A stretch of DNA of 16,225 bases from Bacteriovorax stolpii (GCA_945890905.1 CAMDDI010000051.1:1-16225), one strand, 5' to 3'. Numbered from the stretch's first letter, positions 1 to 8,549 are shown. Notes: generated by a model from the sequence alone, not told the origin. A program made the numbers and translations.

Positions 1-1224
1 ACGTTCCACGAAATAATTCACAACACCTGGCCGATAGTGGCGATAGCGATCGTTGGCATAAAAAGGATTAACCCAAATACTCTTTAAGCGTGTGCCATGG
101 ATATTGAGCCAGTTGTAAGTAGCATTGAAATCTTCATCCGTTTCATTGGGATAACCGTAAATAAGCCAGGTTCGCGTGCTGATCCCTTCATCGGCGAACA
201 TGCGCACGCATTTATCGGCAAGATCGTAGTCGGAACTTTTTCCCATGTCTTTTTGAACTGAGCTGGAAAAAGATTCCACACCCAAAGCAATTTCATTCAG
301 ACCTGACTTGCGCATCTTCGCCACATACGGTTGCGTAAGAAGTTTTTCAACTCTTGTTCCGTAGACCGACCATGGATAAACCAGACCCTCGGCCAGAACT
401 TTATCACAGTAGCTGTCGATTTCTTTTAAGGTGATGCTCGAAATCAGAGAGTCATCATTAAACATGTACTCTTTGATATTGTAGCGTTTTGAATTGAGTT
501 TGAGTTCTTCGAAGACATTGTCTGCTGTTCGTGATCGCTGCGTTTTATCGTTGTACTTGTTGGTGCAAAAATTACAGTTGAGTATACATCCACGCGAGAA
601 GGTCATAGGGATACGACGCTGATTCGGATAGGCATCAAGATCAAAATCATCGAAGTTTGGAAAAATTTTATTATTTAAAAATAGTTTTTCTACGTTGCCG
701 CCATACTTGGCCTCACCGTTTTCATTTCGGTGCCAAACGCCTTTCATTCCTGCAGCGGATTTTCCGGCAGTCACAGTGCGGATAAAGTCCGGAAGCATCT
801 CTTCGGCTTCGTTCTGAATCACATAATCTGCAAAATCCAGTGCTGGATTAATGTTGAACATCTGCTCAGTGACAAACCGCGCTCCACCTAGAACTAAAAC
901 AATTTCCGGATGAAGTTTGCGAATTATTTTACAGGCCTCAGCGGTAACTCTGGTATTAGAGTCGACGCAAGAGAAGCCAATAACTTTAGGAGAAATGGCG
1001 AGAATTTTATCGACCCAGGTTTTAAGAAGTTTTCCGTCGTCGATGATGGCATTTTCGCCAGCTTCGTCACCCTGAGCAGAGAGCATGATGGGCTGAAACT
1101 TAACGGAGAAATCAAAAGATCTAACAGGAATTCCTGCATCTAAAAGCGAGGCGTGGAGATAGCCGAGACTTAAAGGTGGAGTTTGGGCCCACCAGATTGG
1201 CATAAAAACTAGAGCAACGCTCAT
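1..1224 (-). CDS. B12-binding-type radical SAM protein (3' part outside window)
   Basis: The reading frame is open from ATG 1224 to the window edge: 408 codons with no stop, so the C-terminus is missing. Residues 1-150 look like the Rossmann-type cobalamin-binding domain that precedes many radical SAM enzymes (PPLSLGYLHASLLDAG near residue 16, then VIGFSCVDSN and LVLGGAR). The DxHxxG lower-ligand motif of base-off B12 enzymes is not seen. The radical SAM cluster motif CILNCNFC lies at Cys213, Cys217 and Cys220, followed by stretches typical of the barrel (GLNEIALGVES, TRTWLIYGYPNETDED). The family makes a 5'-deoxyadenosyl radical with a 4Fe-4S cluster; members methylate or rearrange varied substrates, so no substrate can be named. 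The start is supported by GAGGT six bases upstream. It diverges from the radical SAM pair at 1412-3696 across about 190 bases, so a shared pathway is possible but unproven. Confidence 0.88.
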   Translation of the reverse strand, partial: MSVALVFMPIWWAQTPPLSLGYLHASLLDAGIPVRSFDFSVKFQPIMLSAQGDEAGENAIIDDGKLLKTWVDKILAISPKVIGFSCVDSNTRVTAEACKIIRKLHPEIVLVLGGARFVTEQMFNINPALDFADYVIQNEAEEMLPDFIRTVTAGKSAAGMKGVWHRNENGEAKYGGNVEKLFLNNKIFPNFDDFDLDAYPNQRRIPMTFSRGCILNCNFCTNKYNDKTQRSRTADNVFEELKLNSKRYNIKEYMFNDDSLISSITLKEIDSYCDKVLAEGLVYPWSVYGTRVEKLLTQPYVAKMRKSGLNEIALGVESFSSSVQKDMGKSSDYDLADKCVRMFADEGISTRTWLIYGYPNETDEDFNATYNWLNIHGTRLKSIWVNPFYANDRYRHYRPGVVNYFVER

Positions 1225-1411
1225 AGAAACCTCACTGCATGCCGTTAATATTCTTAAAATGAGACTTCATTTATACTTACATTTCAGGGAGGGTCTTGGC
1301 AAAACTTTCGCCTCTAAATTTATCGCCCCCGCTTGATCTGGAAGATCCCTTTCTTTTTTCCCACGGCATAATTATCTTTTGTTATGATGGGTGTATCAGA
1401 AAGGGGAATTT

Positions 1412-2581
1412 GTGGCCGTAAATTTTGTGACTGGCTTTCAGGCAAACAGAAAACCAAATAAGCATAAATTGTTCTGCCGCCTTCCTTTCACAGAAATTTC
1501 AATCCTTCCAAACGGAGACGTTACTCCGACTTGCTGCCCGGACTGGATTGAGTTTCCTATGGGAAATATTTTAGAGCGAAGCTGGCAAGAAATCTGGAAT
1601 GGTAAAGAAGCGCGGGCCCTCCGCGAGTCATCACTGGACGGCTCGCTCAGGCACTGCAGTTCTGGATGGTGTCCGTGGCTCCAGTCTGCTGATCAGGGGT
1701 TTCCGAATTCCCATGTCACTCGTCACGAAAACCTACACGAGCTCAAAGAAGCAGTGACAATCAATGCGGTCAAGACCGGTTCCACTGAAGTGGTCGTACT
1801 TCCCAAAACGGTAAATCTGATTTATGACCGAAGTTGTAATCTTCGTTGCCCATCCTGTCGGGATGACATTCTGAAGTTATCCAAAGAAGAAAATGAGATT
1901 CTCCGGAAGATCCATGAAGTGGTTGCCTCCGATGTGGTTCGATCCGCTGAAACGCTTACGATGGGAGGAACCGGTGACCCAATCGCAAGTCCGGTGCTCC
2001 GCGATCTTCTTATCAAGCTAAGGATAGAGGATTATCCCAATCTTAAAACGATCGGCCTCCAGACAAACGCTCAGCTTTTAAATTCAAAATTATGGGCGCA
2101 GATGGAAGGCGTTCAGAAGGTCGAAAACTTCTGCGTCGAAGTTAGTATCGACGCTGCTAGCTCCGGGGTTTATGATCTCGTGAGACCACCAGGCAAATGG
2201 TCAGTCCTAATGGAAAACCTGCATTTCATTAAGTCACTACCAAATCTCGGAATGTTGATTATAAGCTTCGTCGTTCAGGAAAATAATTACCACGAGATGG
2301 AAGAATTTATTAATCTAGGAAAGTATCTGGCCAAAACCGGTAAGCGTGTTCCGGTGAAGGTAATGTTCTATCAGATCCGTAGTTGGGGACAATTCACAGA
2401 AGATGGCTATCTCTCCAAGCAAGTCCAGAATACCAGCCATCCTCTTCATAAAAAGTTTCTCCCACATCTGCATGAAGTAGAAATACTCCGTATACAACAT
2501 GTTAAAGATCATCCTTACTTCATGATAGAACACAATTTTCCTCCTGAGCTCATGGAGAACTATACTGGAGTTTTGTCGTGA
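1412..2581 (+). CDS. Radical SAM protein with N-terminal SPASM/twitch-like Cys segment
   Basis: A 389-residue protein. I chose GTG 1412 because AAGGGG ends five bases before it; an in-frame GTG at 1391 has no leader and sits beside a possible -10 (TATGAT, 1383-1388). The first 90 residues resemble a SPASM or twitch segment, which binds an auxiliary Fe-S cluster: CRLPFTEISILPNGDVTPTCC, then GNILERSWQEIWNG and CSSGWCPWL. The radical SAM motif CNLRCPSC follows at Cys142, Cys146 and Cys149, then MGGTGDP and a barrel ending VEVSIDAA. In most SPASM enzymes the auxiliary domain is C-terminal; here it comes first, an order known in a subset usually named twitch-domain radical SAM proteins. Its stop overlaps the next gene's start by four bases, so the two are surely co-translated. 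Substrate unknown; peptide or small-molecule modification are both possible. Confidence 0.88.
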   Translation: MAVNFVTGFQANRKPNKHKLFCRLPFTEISILPNGDVTPTCCPDWIEFPMGNILERSWQEIWNGKEARALRESSLDGSLRHCSSGWCPWLQSADQGFPNSHVTRHENLHELKEAVTINAVKTGSTEVVVLPKTVNLIYDRSCNLRCPSCRDDILKLSKEENEILRKIHEVVASDVVRSAETLTMGGTGDPIASPVLRDLLIKLRIEDYPNLKTIGLQTNAQLLNSKLWAQMEGVQKVENFCVEVSIDAASSGVYDLVRPPGKWSVLMENLHFIKSLPNLGMLIISFVVQENNYHEMEEFINLGKYLAKTGKRVPVKVMFYQIRSWGQFTEDGYLSKQVQNTSHPLHKKFLPHLHEVEILRIQHVKDHPYFMIEHNFPPELMENYTGVLS

Positions 2582-3696
2582 ATTTTTTGAAACTTGAAAA
2601 CGCTAGTTCTTTAGATCTGGATCTCATTGAGAAATATAACAAGTCCCGCTACGTCGCGAAGACTGAGCATCTTTGTCACGCTCCTTTCAATAATATGTAT
2701 TTCAATGTATTTGGACATGTTGGTGCGTGTTGGAACACATTTTATGAATCCCCACGCTGGCCTGAAAAATCAATCAAAGAAATCTGGACCGGAGAGTTCT
2801 TCGAGAAGCTCAGAACGAATATAAAGGCCTGCAATCTTTCCCAGAACTGTTCGGTCTGCGATGGAAACATTCGAAATGGAAATTTTCTCGGCACTCTCGC
2901 CCAGGCTTACGATAATGCCTTTCCTTTGACGGTTTACCCTTCGATCATGGAGATGGAGCTTTCCAACCGCTGCAACCTTGAATGTGTGATGTGTAAAGGA
3001 GAGCTTTCTTCGGCGATCCGTAAGAATCGCGACAAATTACCTGCCATTGAATCTCCTTATAACGATGATTTTGTAGAAGAACTGAAAGAATTCATTCCGC
3101 ACCTCAGAGAAATGCGATTTAATGGCGGCGAACCTTTTCTTCAGGAAATTTGCTACAAAATCTGGGATCAGGTCGCCATACTTAATCCAGATGTTGAGAT
3201 CACGGTTGCTACAAACGGAAGTGTCTTAAATACCAGGGTGAAAGAACTATTAGAGAAATGTAAATTTCGGATCAATGTTTCCGTTGATGCTCTTGATAGA
3301 GATAATTACGAAACGATCCGAAAGAACGCTAACTACGACCGGTTGATGGAAAACATAGAATATTTTGGTGAGTATTGCCGTCAGAACAATAGAATCTTCA
3401 GCATCATGATCAATCCGATGAGACAGAACTGGTGGGAGATGCCTGCCTTTGTTCATTGGTGCAATGAAAAAAACTATCATCTCTGGTTTAATACCGTAGT
3501 CGATCCTTCTCATTGCTCACTAATGACCTGGGATGAAAAAAGTCTGAGGATGGCCTATGAGAAGTTGTCAGAAAACCAGAGTTTCAAAGTGAACAGGGAT
3601 CCGCAGTTTATGCACATTCATCAAAGTAATATTACGAAATATGAGAATCTGGTTCAAAATATGATCAGAGTTTGGTGGCACCAGAAACGGGAATAG
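2578..3696 (+). CDS. Second radical SAM protein with N-terminal SPASM/twitch-like segment
   Basis: A 372-residue protein starting at GTG 2578 in a GTGA overlap with the preceding stop. Its architecture matches its partner. The N-terminal Cys-containing segment runs CHAPFNNMYFNVFGHVGACWN, then SIKEIWTGEFFEKLR and CNLSQNCSVC. The SAM barrel follows, with CNLECVMC at Cys132, Cys136 and Cys139, a SAM-binding MRFNGGEPF stretch and INVSVDAL. The C-terminal part is short and holds no second Cys-rich SPASM module. The two proteins are paralogous but diverged, so they probably do two steps on related substrates or form a heteromer (inference). No clear rho-independent terminator follows, and no small peptide gene with the look of a RiPP precursor was recognised nearby. 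Confidence 0.88.
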   Translation: MNFLKLENASSLDLDLIEKYNKSRYVAKTEHLCHAPFNNMYFNVFGHVGACWNTFYESPRWPEKSIKEIWTGEFFEKLRTNIKACNLSQNCSVCDGNIRNGNFLGTLAQAYDNAFPLTVYPSIMEMELSNRCNLECVMCKGELSSAIRKNRDKLPAIESPYNDDFVEELKEFIPHLREMRFNGGEPFLQEICYKIWDQVAILNPDVEITVATNGSVLNTRVKELLEKCKFRINVSVDALDRDNYETIRKNANYDRLMENIEYFGEYCRQNNRIFSIMINPMRQNWWEMPAFVHWCNEKNYHLWFNTVVDPSHCSLMTWDEKSLRMAYEKLSENQSFKVNRDPQFMHIHQSNITKYENLVQNMIRVWWHQKRE

Positions 3697-4264
3697 AACA
3701 TGAGCTAGTTGAGAGAGGAAAGCCTCAGTAAAAAAGAAAGGATAGTCCGAATTAGCGCTACATCACCATACTACAGAAACAATTAAATCCCCCCCTCTTA
3801 TGAAAGGATGACCTTCGGTCTCTCTTATAAAGGAAAATCTTCACCGGATTTTGTCGGCCTCAAAGAGGCCCTGAATTAATGACATCGGGGTGTCGAAACT
3901 ATTAACAGCAGTTTGTATCTATAACAAATAAGTTTAAACCCCTAAACGATATACCTAGAGTTTAAGAATCCACAAACTTGAAGGATTTTCAGCTTAAAGT
4001 AGGCCATGTTTTTGTACCCGTAGGCCCTTTTCTTATCAGACTAAAGTCTACTCGCCTAAAAAATATTCTTTAAGTTATTGCCAAATAATTTCAAACAAAA
4101 ACCTGCCAGAGTTCCTACTCTGTTTCGAGTGAACTCCATTGAAGTTCGGCCGGGTCTTCTATCGTGACGTTCTCACTTCGCCGTTTGTAGCCATCAGCTA
4201 AAGTCTAAAAAAAGCCCCTTTCGGAGCTTAATTTATATCTTACGATGGTGGAGGACGCCCCATA
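3697..4264. other. Gene-poor stretch with several hairpins
   Basis: These 568 bases hold no convincing gene. I see a perfect 6-bp hairpin GGCCTC-AAA-GAGGCC at 3856-3870, a palindrome AGACT-AA-AGTCT near 4040, a perfect hairpin CAGAGT-TCCT-ACTCTG at 4107-4122, and a strong leftward terminator at 4207-4229. A 23-codon frame starting ATG 3808 (MTFGLSYKGKSSPDF...) reads like protein, but its AAGG sits too close to the ATG to be a good ribosome binding site. It could be a decayed gene end, a small RNA locus or both. Confidence 0.5.
4207..4229 (-). terminator. Rho-independent terminator, leftward
   Basis: Read on the minus strand, AAGCTCC-GAAA-GGGGCTT forms a 7-bp stem (one G-U pair) with a GNRA-type GAAA loop, followed at once by five more T. 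On the plus strand the same stem has a C-A mismatch and poorer T richness. The nearest leftward gene ends at 4562, about 330 bases upstream, with the plus-strand HTH gene lying between. Confidence 0.7.
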
Positions 4265-4492
4265 GTGGTCGAACACCCCGTGATTGTTAAAAGATCACAC
4301 TCAGTTCAATGGAAACGGGAAGTCTTTGACTTAGACCAAAAGAAGCTCGCAACTCTTAAGGCGTCACGGGGTTGGACAAATGCGGAGCTTGCTCGTCATT
4401 TCGGGGTCAGTGTCAGCACCATTAAAGTTTACCTGTACGACTATGATCGGACGGGGAACAAGAAGAGAGCTATGAGTAAGTTGATTTAAGTT
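4265..4492 (+). CDS. Small helix-turn-helix protein
   Basis: A 74-residue protein starting at GTG 4265; GGAGG lies about ten bases upstream, slightly far but usable. The core WTNAELARHFGVSVSTIKVYL (about residues 37-57) is a classical helix-turn-helix of the kind seen in short DNA-binding proteins and in recombinase or sigma-like domains. A basic tail (GNKKRAMSK) follows. In the same frame the codons just upstream stay open back to a TAA at 4229-4231, so the true start could be slightly different, or the gene could be the end of an older, longer one. It stands alone, with the terminator at 4207-4229 just before it and the metalloprotease converging from the right. Target unknown; it may be a stray regulator from a mobile element. 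Confidence 0.55.
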
Positions 4493-4561
4493 GCTGTCTC
4501 TCTTGTATCTTTGGCAGTTTAAGCTGGAAAGTCACTGATGTTTGTCGCTATCTAAAAGATG

Positions 4562-5428
4562 TTAAATTTTGCTTTCTTTAAACCAACAACTTGGTCGTTT
4601 GCCGGATTGATGACCTAAAGATGAGTGACAGGTACCAATTATTTCCGAAGAGAATGAAACCATTTCGCCTGAAGAAGCCGAACAGAGTGCACCCTCGAGA
4701 AAAGTATCTAAACGACACTGGTCCGATGGATAGTCTTGAATCGTTCTATGAACCCTGCTTCTGTCTGGAGAATCAAAACTAGGTAATACTTGATTTCCAT
4801 CAGCATCAGCTATTACTCTGGCAAGAGAAAGCCCCGCTAATCCGCTTCTGATGCAGAGAGCTTCCTCGCCTCCGCTCCAGGCAGTAAGACATTTTATTTT
4901 GAGAATTACAGGAATTTCCAAACTCTCAATCACTGCTATATTGTTGTCATTTTTCCAAAACTTCCTGAGGCATTTCAACGTTGCAAAGTAATCTGCTTGG
5001 GATTCATATGCATTTTTTCCAATCGAAGGCCATTCTTCAGCTTCAGCTGGTGCACCACCTAAGTAGTGCCCCCATTCGTGACAAACCACAAGGGCAAGAC
5101 CGTCTAGAGTCATCAACGGATGTCTCGCAATTCCTCCGGAAACAACAATAGACCATTGCTTACGACTGGAGCTATATGTCCTGCTAGCACCAGCGTAAAC
5201 TTCAGAATTGGTCCACTCACCATAGATATTAAAAGAAATATCTCTAGGCACTTGTTCAATATACAGACTTTTCATTTTGGATAGCAGATTCACGAAATCT
5301 TCTTCTGTAATTGAAGATACATCGGGTGAATTTATTGGCACTGACAAATCGTTTTCAGCGAGAAGACTAGAATGCGCAAAGTTTATGGAGAGACTCGACA
5401 ACAAAATGACCAATAATAGATAGCGCAT
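4562..5428 (-). CDS. Secreted HExxH zinc metalloprotease-like protein
   Basis: A 288-residue protein. It starts with a hydrophobic signal peptide (MRYLLLVILLSSLSINFAHS), so it is exported, and a GGA-type ribosome binding site lies six bases before ATG 5428. The zinc site is clear: His117, Glu118 and His121 in VVCHEWGHYLGG, with Glu142 in YESQADYFA as the likely third ligand. This HExxH plus ExxAD pattern is that of M48-like gluzincins. The C-terminal third has many cysteines (CRLD, ALCS, GTCHSS) and ends in KRPSCWFK, suggesting disulphides outside the cytoplasm. No transmembrane helices follow the signal, unlike HtpX-type M48 enzymes. A role in digesting prey or remodelling envelope is a guess from the presumed lifestyle. 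No terminator is seen directly after the stop. Confidence 0.82.
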   Translation of the reverse strand: MRYLLLVILLSSLSINFAHSSLLAENDLSVPINSPDVSSITEEDFVNLLSKMKSLYIEQVPRDISFNIYGEWTNSEVYAGASRTYSSSRKQWSIVVSGGIARHPLMTLDGLALVVCHEWGHYLGGAPAEAEEWPSIGKNAYESQADYFATLKCLRKFWKNDNNIAVIESLEIPVILKIKCLTAWSGGEEALCIRSGLAGLSLARVIADADGNQVLPSFDSPDRSRVHRTIQDYPSDQCRLDTFLEGALCSASSGEMVSFSSEIIGTCHSSLGHQSGKRPSCWFKESKI

Positions 5429-5826
5429 GAAATTTCCAATTCAATATTGAGTTATTCTCTCTGACTCATATCATAAAATCATATACTTTCGACAATATCA
5501 AAAGGCAAAAGCACACTTTGTACTAAAGGTTACAACAGCATTCCTGGAATACGGCCCCAGAACTGGAACAGTTGTTTCACAGTTGAGACAAGAGACACTG
5601 TTTTTGGCTTAATTAGACCTGCTCCCAAGATTTTCTTCATCAAAAGCAATCGCTAGACGTGTCTCACAATTTTTTTGAAACAACTGTCTCACAATCCCAA
5701 ACGTGAAACACATGTCTCACTGAGAAGAGCCATAAATTCATAGCCTTACTTATGACTATTCCAGTCGATGCAGTTGGCACGCTCTTGCAATAGGGAGATT
5801 TCCGAATTTATCCCAAGGAGCAAAGA
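5429..5826. other. Intergenic region between metalloprotease and recombinase remnant
   Basis: About 400 bases without a gene. It must hold the leftward promoter of the metalloprotease and, in its centre, the TGTCTCAC motif cluster. At 5816-5821 an AAGGAG ribosome binding site precedes GTG 5827 by six bases and marks the old start of the broken gene that follows. Nothing else was recognised. Confidence 0.5.
5572..5720. repeat. Cluster of TGTCTCAC / TGAGACA motifs
   Basis: Four related sites sit in about 150 bases. At 5572-5591 there is TTGTTTCA-CAGT-TGAGACAA, an inverted repeat with one mismatch. At 5660-5670 there is TGTCTCACAAT, repeated exactly at 5685-5695. GAAACA-two bases-TGTCTCAC occurs at 5677-5692 and again at 5705-5720, where GTGAAACA/TGTCTCAC makes an 8+2+8 near-palindrome. 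TGTCTCAC copies start 25 and 28 bases apart. They lie between the metalloprotease start and the recombinase remnant, so they may be operators, recombinase binding sites or decayed transposon ends. Confidence 0.6.
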
Positions 5827-6256
5827 GTGAATCAAAATCGCTGTAAGAAATCGGAAAAGCACCGCTGGGAGAAGTGTTCCTTAATGCAACCCTCAAGTGT
5901 AAACTTCTCGGTTTCGCATTTTTCGATCCGAAATCAGAAAATCATTTTTAATTGCACGAACTTGCCGGCGCCAAACCGTCCGCTACCAGCAGGATATGGG
6001 CAAGTCCTGCGAGATTGCGGGTGTGTTTATTGATGCCGGACTTTCAGCGAAGAACATGAACCGCCCAGGACTTCAGAAGCTTTTACGGGCAATCAGGCAG
6101 GGTGACGTTAACCAAGTCATGGTCACGGAATTATGCCGTCTATCCCGAAGCACAAAAGACTTTGAGGAAATGTGGGACATGTTTAAGACCATTGGCTGCG
6201 AAATGCATTCACTCCGCGAGTATTTCGATACGACCACCGCTTCTGGCGAGTATTAA
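5827..6256 (+). pseudogene. Frameshifted, truncated serine recombinase (resolvase/invertase family)
   Basis: Residues read from about 5945 to 6256 match the N-terminal catalytic domain of serine recombinases: EIAGVFIDAGLSAKN, NRPGLQKLLRAIRQGDV, VTELCRLSRSTKDF and SLREYFDTTTASGEY, then a stop. Upstream in that frame comes LIARTCRRQTVRYQQ, where active enzymes have a Y-x-R-x-S motif; the nucleophilic Ser position is Cys. The frame is closed by TAA 5900-5902. A good AAGGAG and GTG start exist at 5816-5829, but in another frame, and the third frame (5847-5915) reads protein-like (IGKAPLGEVFLNATLKCK), which suggests at least two frameshifts. The DNA-binding half expected after TTTASG is absent, cut off just before the end of the convergent histidine kinase. 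An inactive relic of a mobile element. Confidence 0.7.
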
Positions 6257-6284
6257 ATAATGTCTTTGGTAGATGGATCTGCAA

Positions 6285-8549
6285 TCAATGTACCGGCGGC
6301 AACTTCCCTGTAACTCCACTTACATGATCAGGCACCAAAGACTCTTCAATAAACTCCCCTGTCGCAAGGATAATATTAGAAAATCCCAACTCATGAATCT
6401 TATCAATATATTTAAAACTTTTCTCACCATTTATATTCACGTCCAAATAAACAGAACAACTTTTTCCAATTTGATGTGATTGTTCAAGGAAGTCTTGTAC
6501 ATTAGAGAACGTCTTGATTTTTTTATGTGAAGTCTTTGCGAAATATTCCCAGGACATTCGAATATATTTATCATCATCAATCAGCACGTAATCTAAGTCT
6601 TCGTAAGAAGATTTCTTCGACGTATAGTTTCGTACCCAAAAAATATTACCAGCAGACTCAAGGAAGTTGAGAGTATTTGAGTTCATCGACACAGAGCCCG
6701 TCACATATACCTTCTGAGGTAGCTTTGATAATTCTTCAAGGTCTTTAAGACTATTTGCTACATCGAGCTTTATGATTGTTTCTTGGTTCATTCCATCATC
6801 AGACAAGAAAGTCTCTATATACCAAGAAGGTGGCTGCACTGACCGAAATTTCATTTCTATGGTTGTCCCACTTCCTTGCATGGTTAAGAACTTCAAAGAA
6901 CCACCAATAGACTGCAAATAGTCGTACGAAGATTTAAGTCCAATCCCAGAGCCATGTGCTTTATCAGTCACTTGATTATCAAGTAAACGCGTCGAAACTT
7001 CTTTCGAAATACCTTTCCCATAATCTGTGAAGCGCAAGTCAATCTCTTCTTCAGTGGAAATCATGGTAATCTTTACGACTTTACTTTGATTAAATTCATA
7101 GGATTCATAAGCATTATTAATGATATTGCTGAAAATCCTCTCCAGTTTAGAAATCTCGGCAAACGTGAAAGCTTCAGTCTTAACATCCACATCAAATTTC
7201 AAGTCGGAGTATTCAATTTTTTTCTGCTTGATAATGTTTATTAATGCCATATTTAATGGAACCTTCAATTCAGCATCGTGACTTTTTGAAGCATCGGTCA
7301 AAGTAACCATCTTTTCAATCCGATCCATTGCGGCAGTTAGAATCTTACTTCTTTCAGTCCTTTCACCTTGCTCAGTTAAAAAAATTCGTAACACAGCAAG
7401 TGGTGATTTTAAGTCATGGATAAATTCTTTATATATTTTACCTTTCTCAAAAGTGGACCTGGCTTCCAGAATTTCATTATGCATCCTTCTAAAATAAAGG
7501 AATAGGGCCATCCCAACGATAAAGGGAATGTAGAGACGTACAGTAAAGTAGCTCTCAGTTAATTTCCAGAAAACAAGCAAGTCGTTGAGTTGAAAGGATA
7601 AAAGAATGATTGAAACAGGAATAAGAACTTTTCTCTCGATTGCATCCTCCAGCTTGAAAGAGAAAACTGTTCCAATAAACATTGGAGCTGCAACTAGTGG
7701 TGCCATGATAATAATGATGCGGCTGTAATAAACGTAATCTTTAATTCCTACAGCTAAAAGTAAAAGGTAAATGCCTATGACGCCTGCATAAAGGTATGTG
7801 ATTCGCTTAATTATAATTGATGAACGCAGTTTGTGATGAAAACTATAGAGAACATAAACCAAACACAAATCCTGAAGGAGTCTCAACGGAAAATGAAGCC
7901 CCCCAGTTGCTAAGACAGGATCAAAGTATGCCCGTGGGTATTCACTAAAGCTTAAAAGATAAATGGCTGATACGACTGAATATAAAAGCAAAGAAAGACC
8001 AAGACTCGACTTCTTAAGCCATAACGAGAAGAGCAGAAAAATCGAAATGAGGAAAAGAAAATATGCACTATATAGTGGAGCACCTGTTTTAAAAAACCAA
8101 CTTGTAGAATTTATTGTTTTAAGATACTTATAATTCCCTAGCCTAATACAAAAATCTTTTTGGAATCTTTTATCTTGATTTGTATCTTTTGCTTCAAAAG
8201 TTACAGATTGAGAATTAATTTTGTTCGCTGGTATGGGCAAAAGAAAAAACTCATTGGAGACATAGGTTTTAGGGCCAAATAGCTTCAGCACATAATCATT
8301 ATCAAGTTTGAGGTTAAAGGCATCTTCTGGTGCTTGAAACTGAATCCAACAATCATCTGGTGACTCACATAATGGCTGATTAAAATTAAATGTGTAGTCT
8401 CTTTGCTGTTGGGTCTTAACTGATTGAACACAGGTTTCTATTGTTTCTGCAAGGGAATTTTGAGAGAAGATTAGAACAACGAGACTACAAAGAAGCCAAT
8501 AACTCTTCTTTGGTAAATAAGACTGGAACAACCGGTGATTCTGACGCAT
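6285..8549 (-). CDS. 7TM hybrid histidine kinase with C-terminal receiver
   Basis: A 754-residue sensor. ATG 8549 gives a signal peptide (KKSYWLLCSLVVLIFSQNSLA, cut near residue 34). A periplasmic domain of about 120 residues follows, then seven hydrophobic segments at about 157-360, the layout of 7TMR-DISM sensors. The kinase core has phosphoacceptor His378 (FIHDLKSPL), an N-box NIINNAYE near 475, G1 DYGKG at 509-513 and G2 GSGIG at 533-537. A diverged segment follows and then a receiver domain with acidic IDDD at 657-660, phospho-Asp703 (VYLDVN), Thr730 and Lys749 in GKLPP. It probably relays phosphate from His378 to Asp703. No separate response regulator or HPt gene lies beside it. The start lies inside the end of the cyclase-family gene (65-base overlap) without a clear ribosome binding site, so translation is probably coupled. 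The sensed ligand is unknown. Confidence 0.87.
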   Translation of the reverse strand: MRQNHRLFQSYLPKKSYWLLCSLVVLIFSQNSLAETIETCVQSVKTQQQRDYTFNFNQPLCESPDDCWIQFQAPEDAFNLKLDNDYVLKLFGPKTYVSNEFFLLPIPANKINSQSVTFEAKDTNQDKRFQKDFCIRLGNYKYLKTINSTSWFFKTGAPLYSAYFLFLISIFLLFSLWLKKSSLGLSLLLYSVVSAIYLLSFSEYPRAYFDPVLATGGLHFPLRLLQDLCLVYVLYSFHHKLRSSIIIKRITYLYAGVIGIYLLLLAVGIKDYVYYSRIIIIMAPLVAAPMFIGTVFSFKLEDAIERKVLIPVSIILLSFQLNDLLVFWKLTESYFTVRLYIPFIVGMALFLYFRRMHNEILEARSTFEKGKIYKEFIHDLKSPLAVLRIFLTEQGERTERSKILTAAMDRIEKMVTLTDASKSHDAELKVPLNMALINIIKQKKIEYSDLKFDVDVKTEAFTFAEISKLERIFSNIINNAYESYEFNQSKVVKITMISTEEEIDLRFTDYGKGISKEVSTRLLDNQVTDKAHGSGIGLKSSYDYLQSIGGSLKFLTMQGSGTTIEMKFRSVQPPSWYIETFLSDDGMNQETIIKLDVANSLKDLEELSKLPQKVYVTGSVSMNSNTLNFLESAGNIFWVRNYTSKKSSYEDLDYVLIDDDKYIRMSWEYFAKTSHKKIKTFSNVQDFLEQSHQIGKSCSVYLDVNINGEKSFKYIDKIHELGFSNIILATGEFIEESLVPDHVSGVTGKLPPVH

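Noticed and set aside
910..1143. 77-codon plus-strand frame
   Set aside because: Antisense to the B12-type radical SAM gene, no ribosome binding site, and the minus strand clearly codes there.
1391..1411. GTG 1391 as the radical SAM start
   Set aside because: No leader or ribosome binding site; GTG 1412 has AAGGGG at good spacing.
3856..3870. GGCCTC-AAA-GAGGCC hairpin as terminator of the radical SAM pair
   Set aside because: No T run follows and it lies 160 bases past the stop.
5572..5720. CRISPR array
   Set aside because: Repeats are only 8-16 bases, imperfect, partly inverted and with 9-20 base gaps; no cas genes are present.
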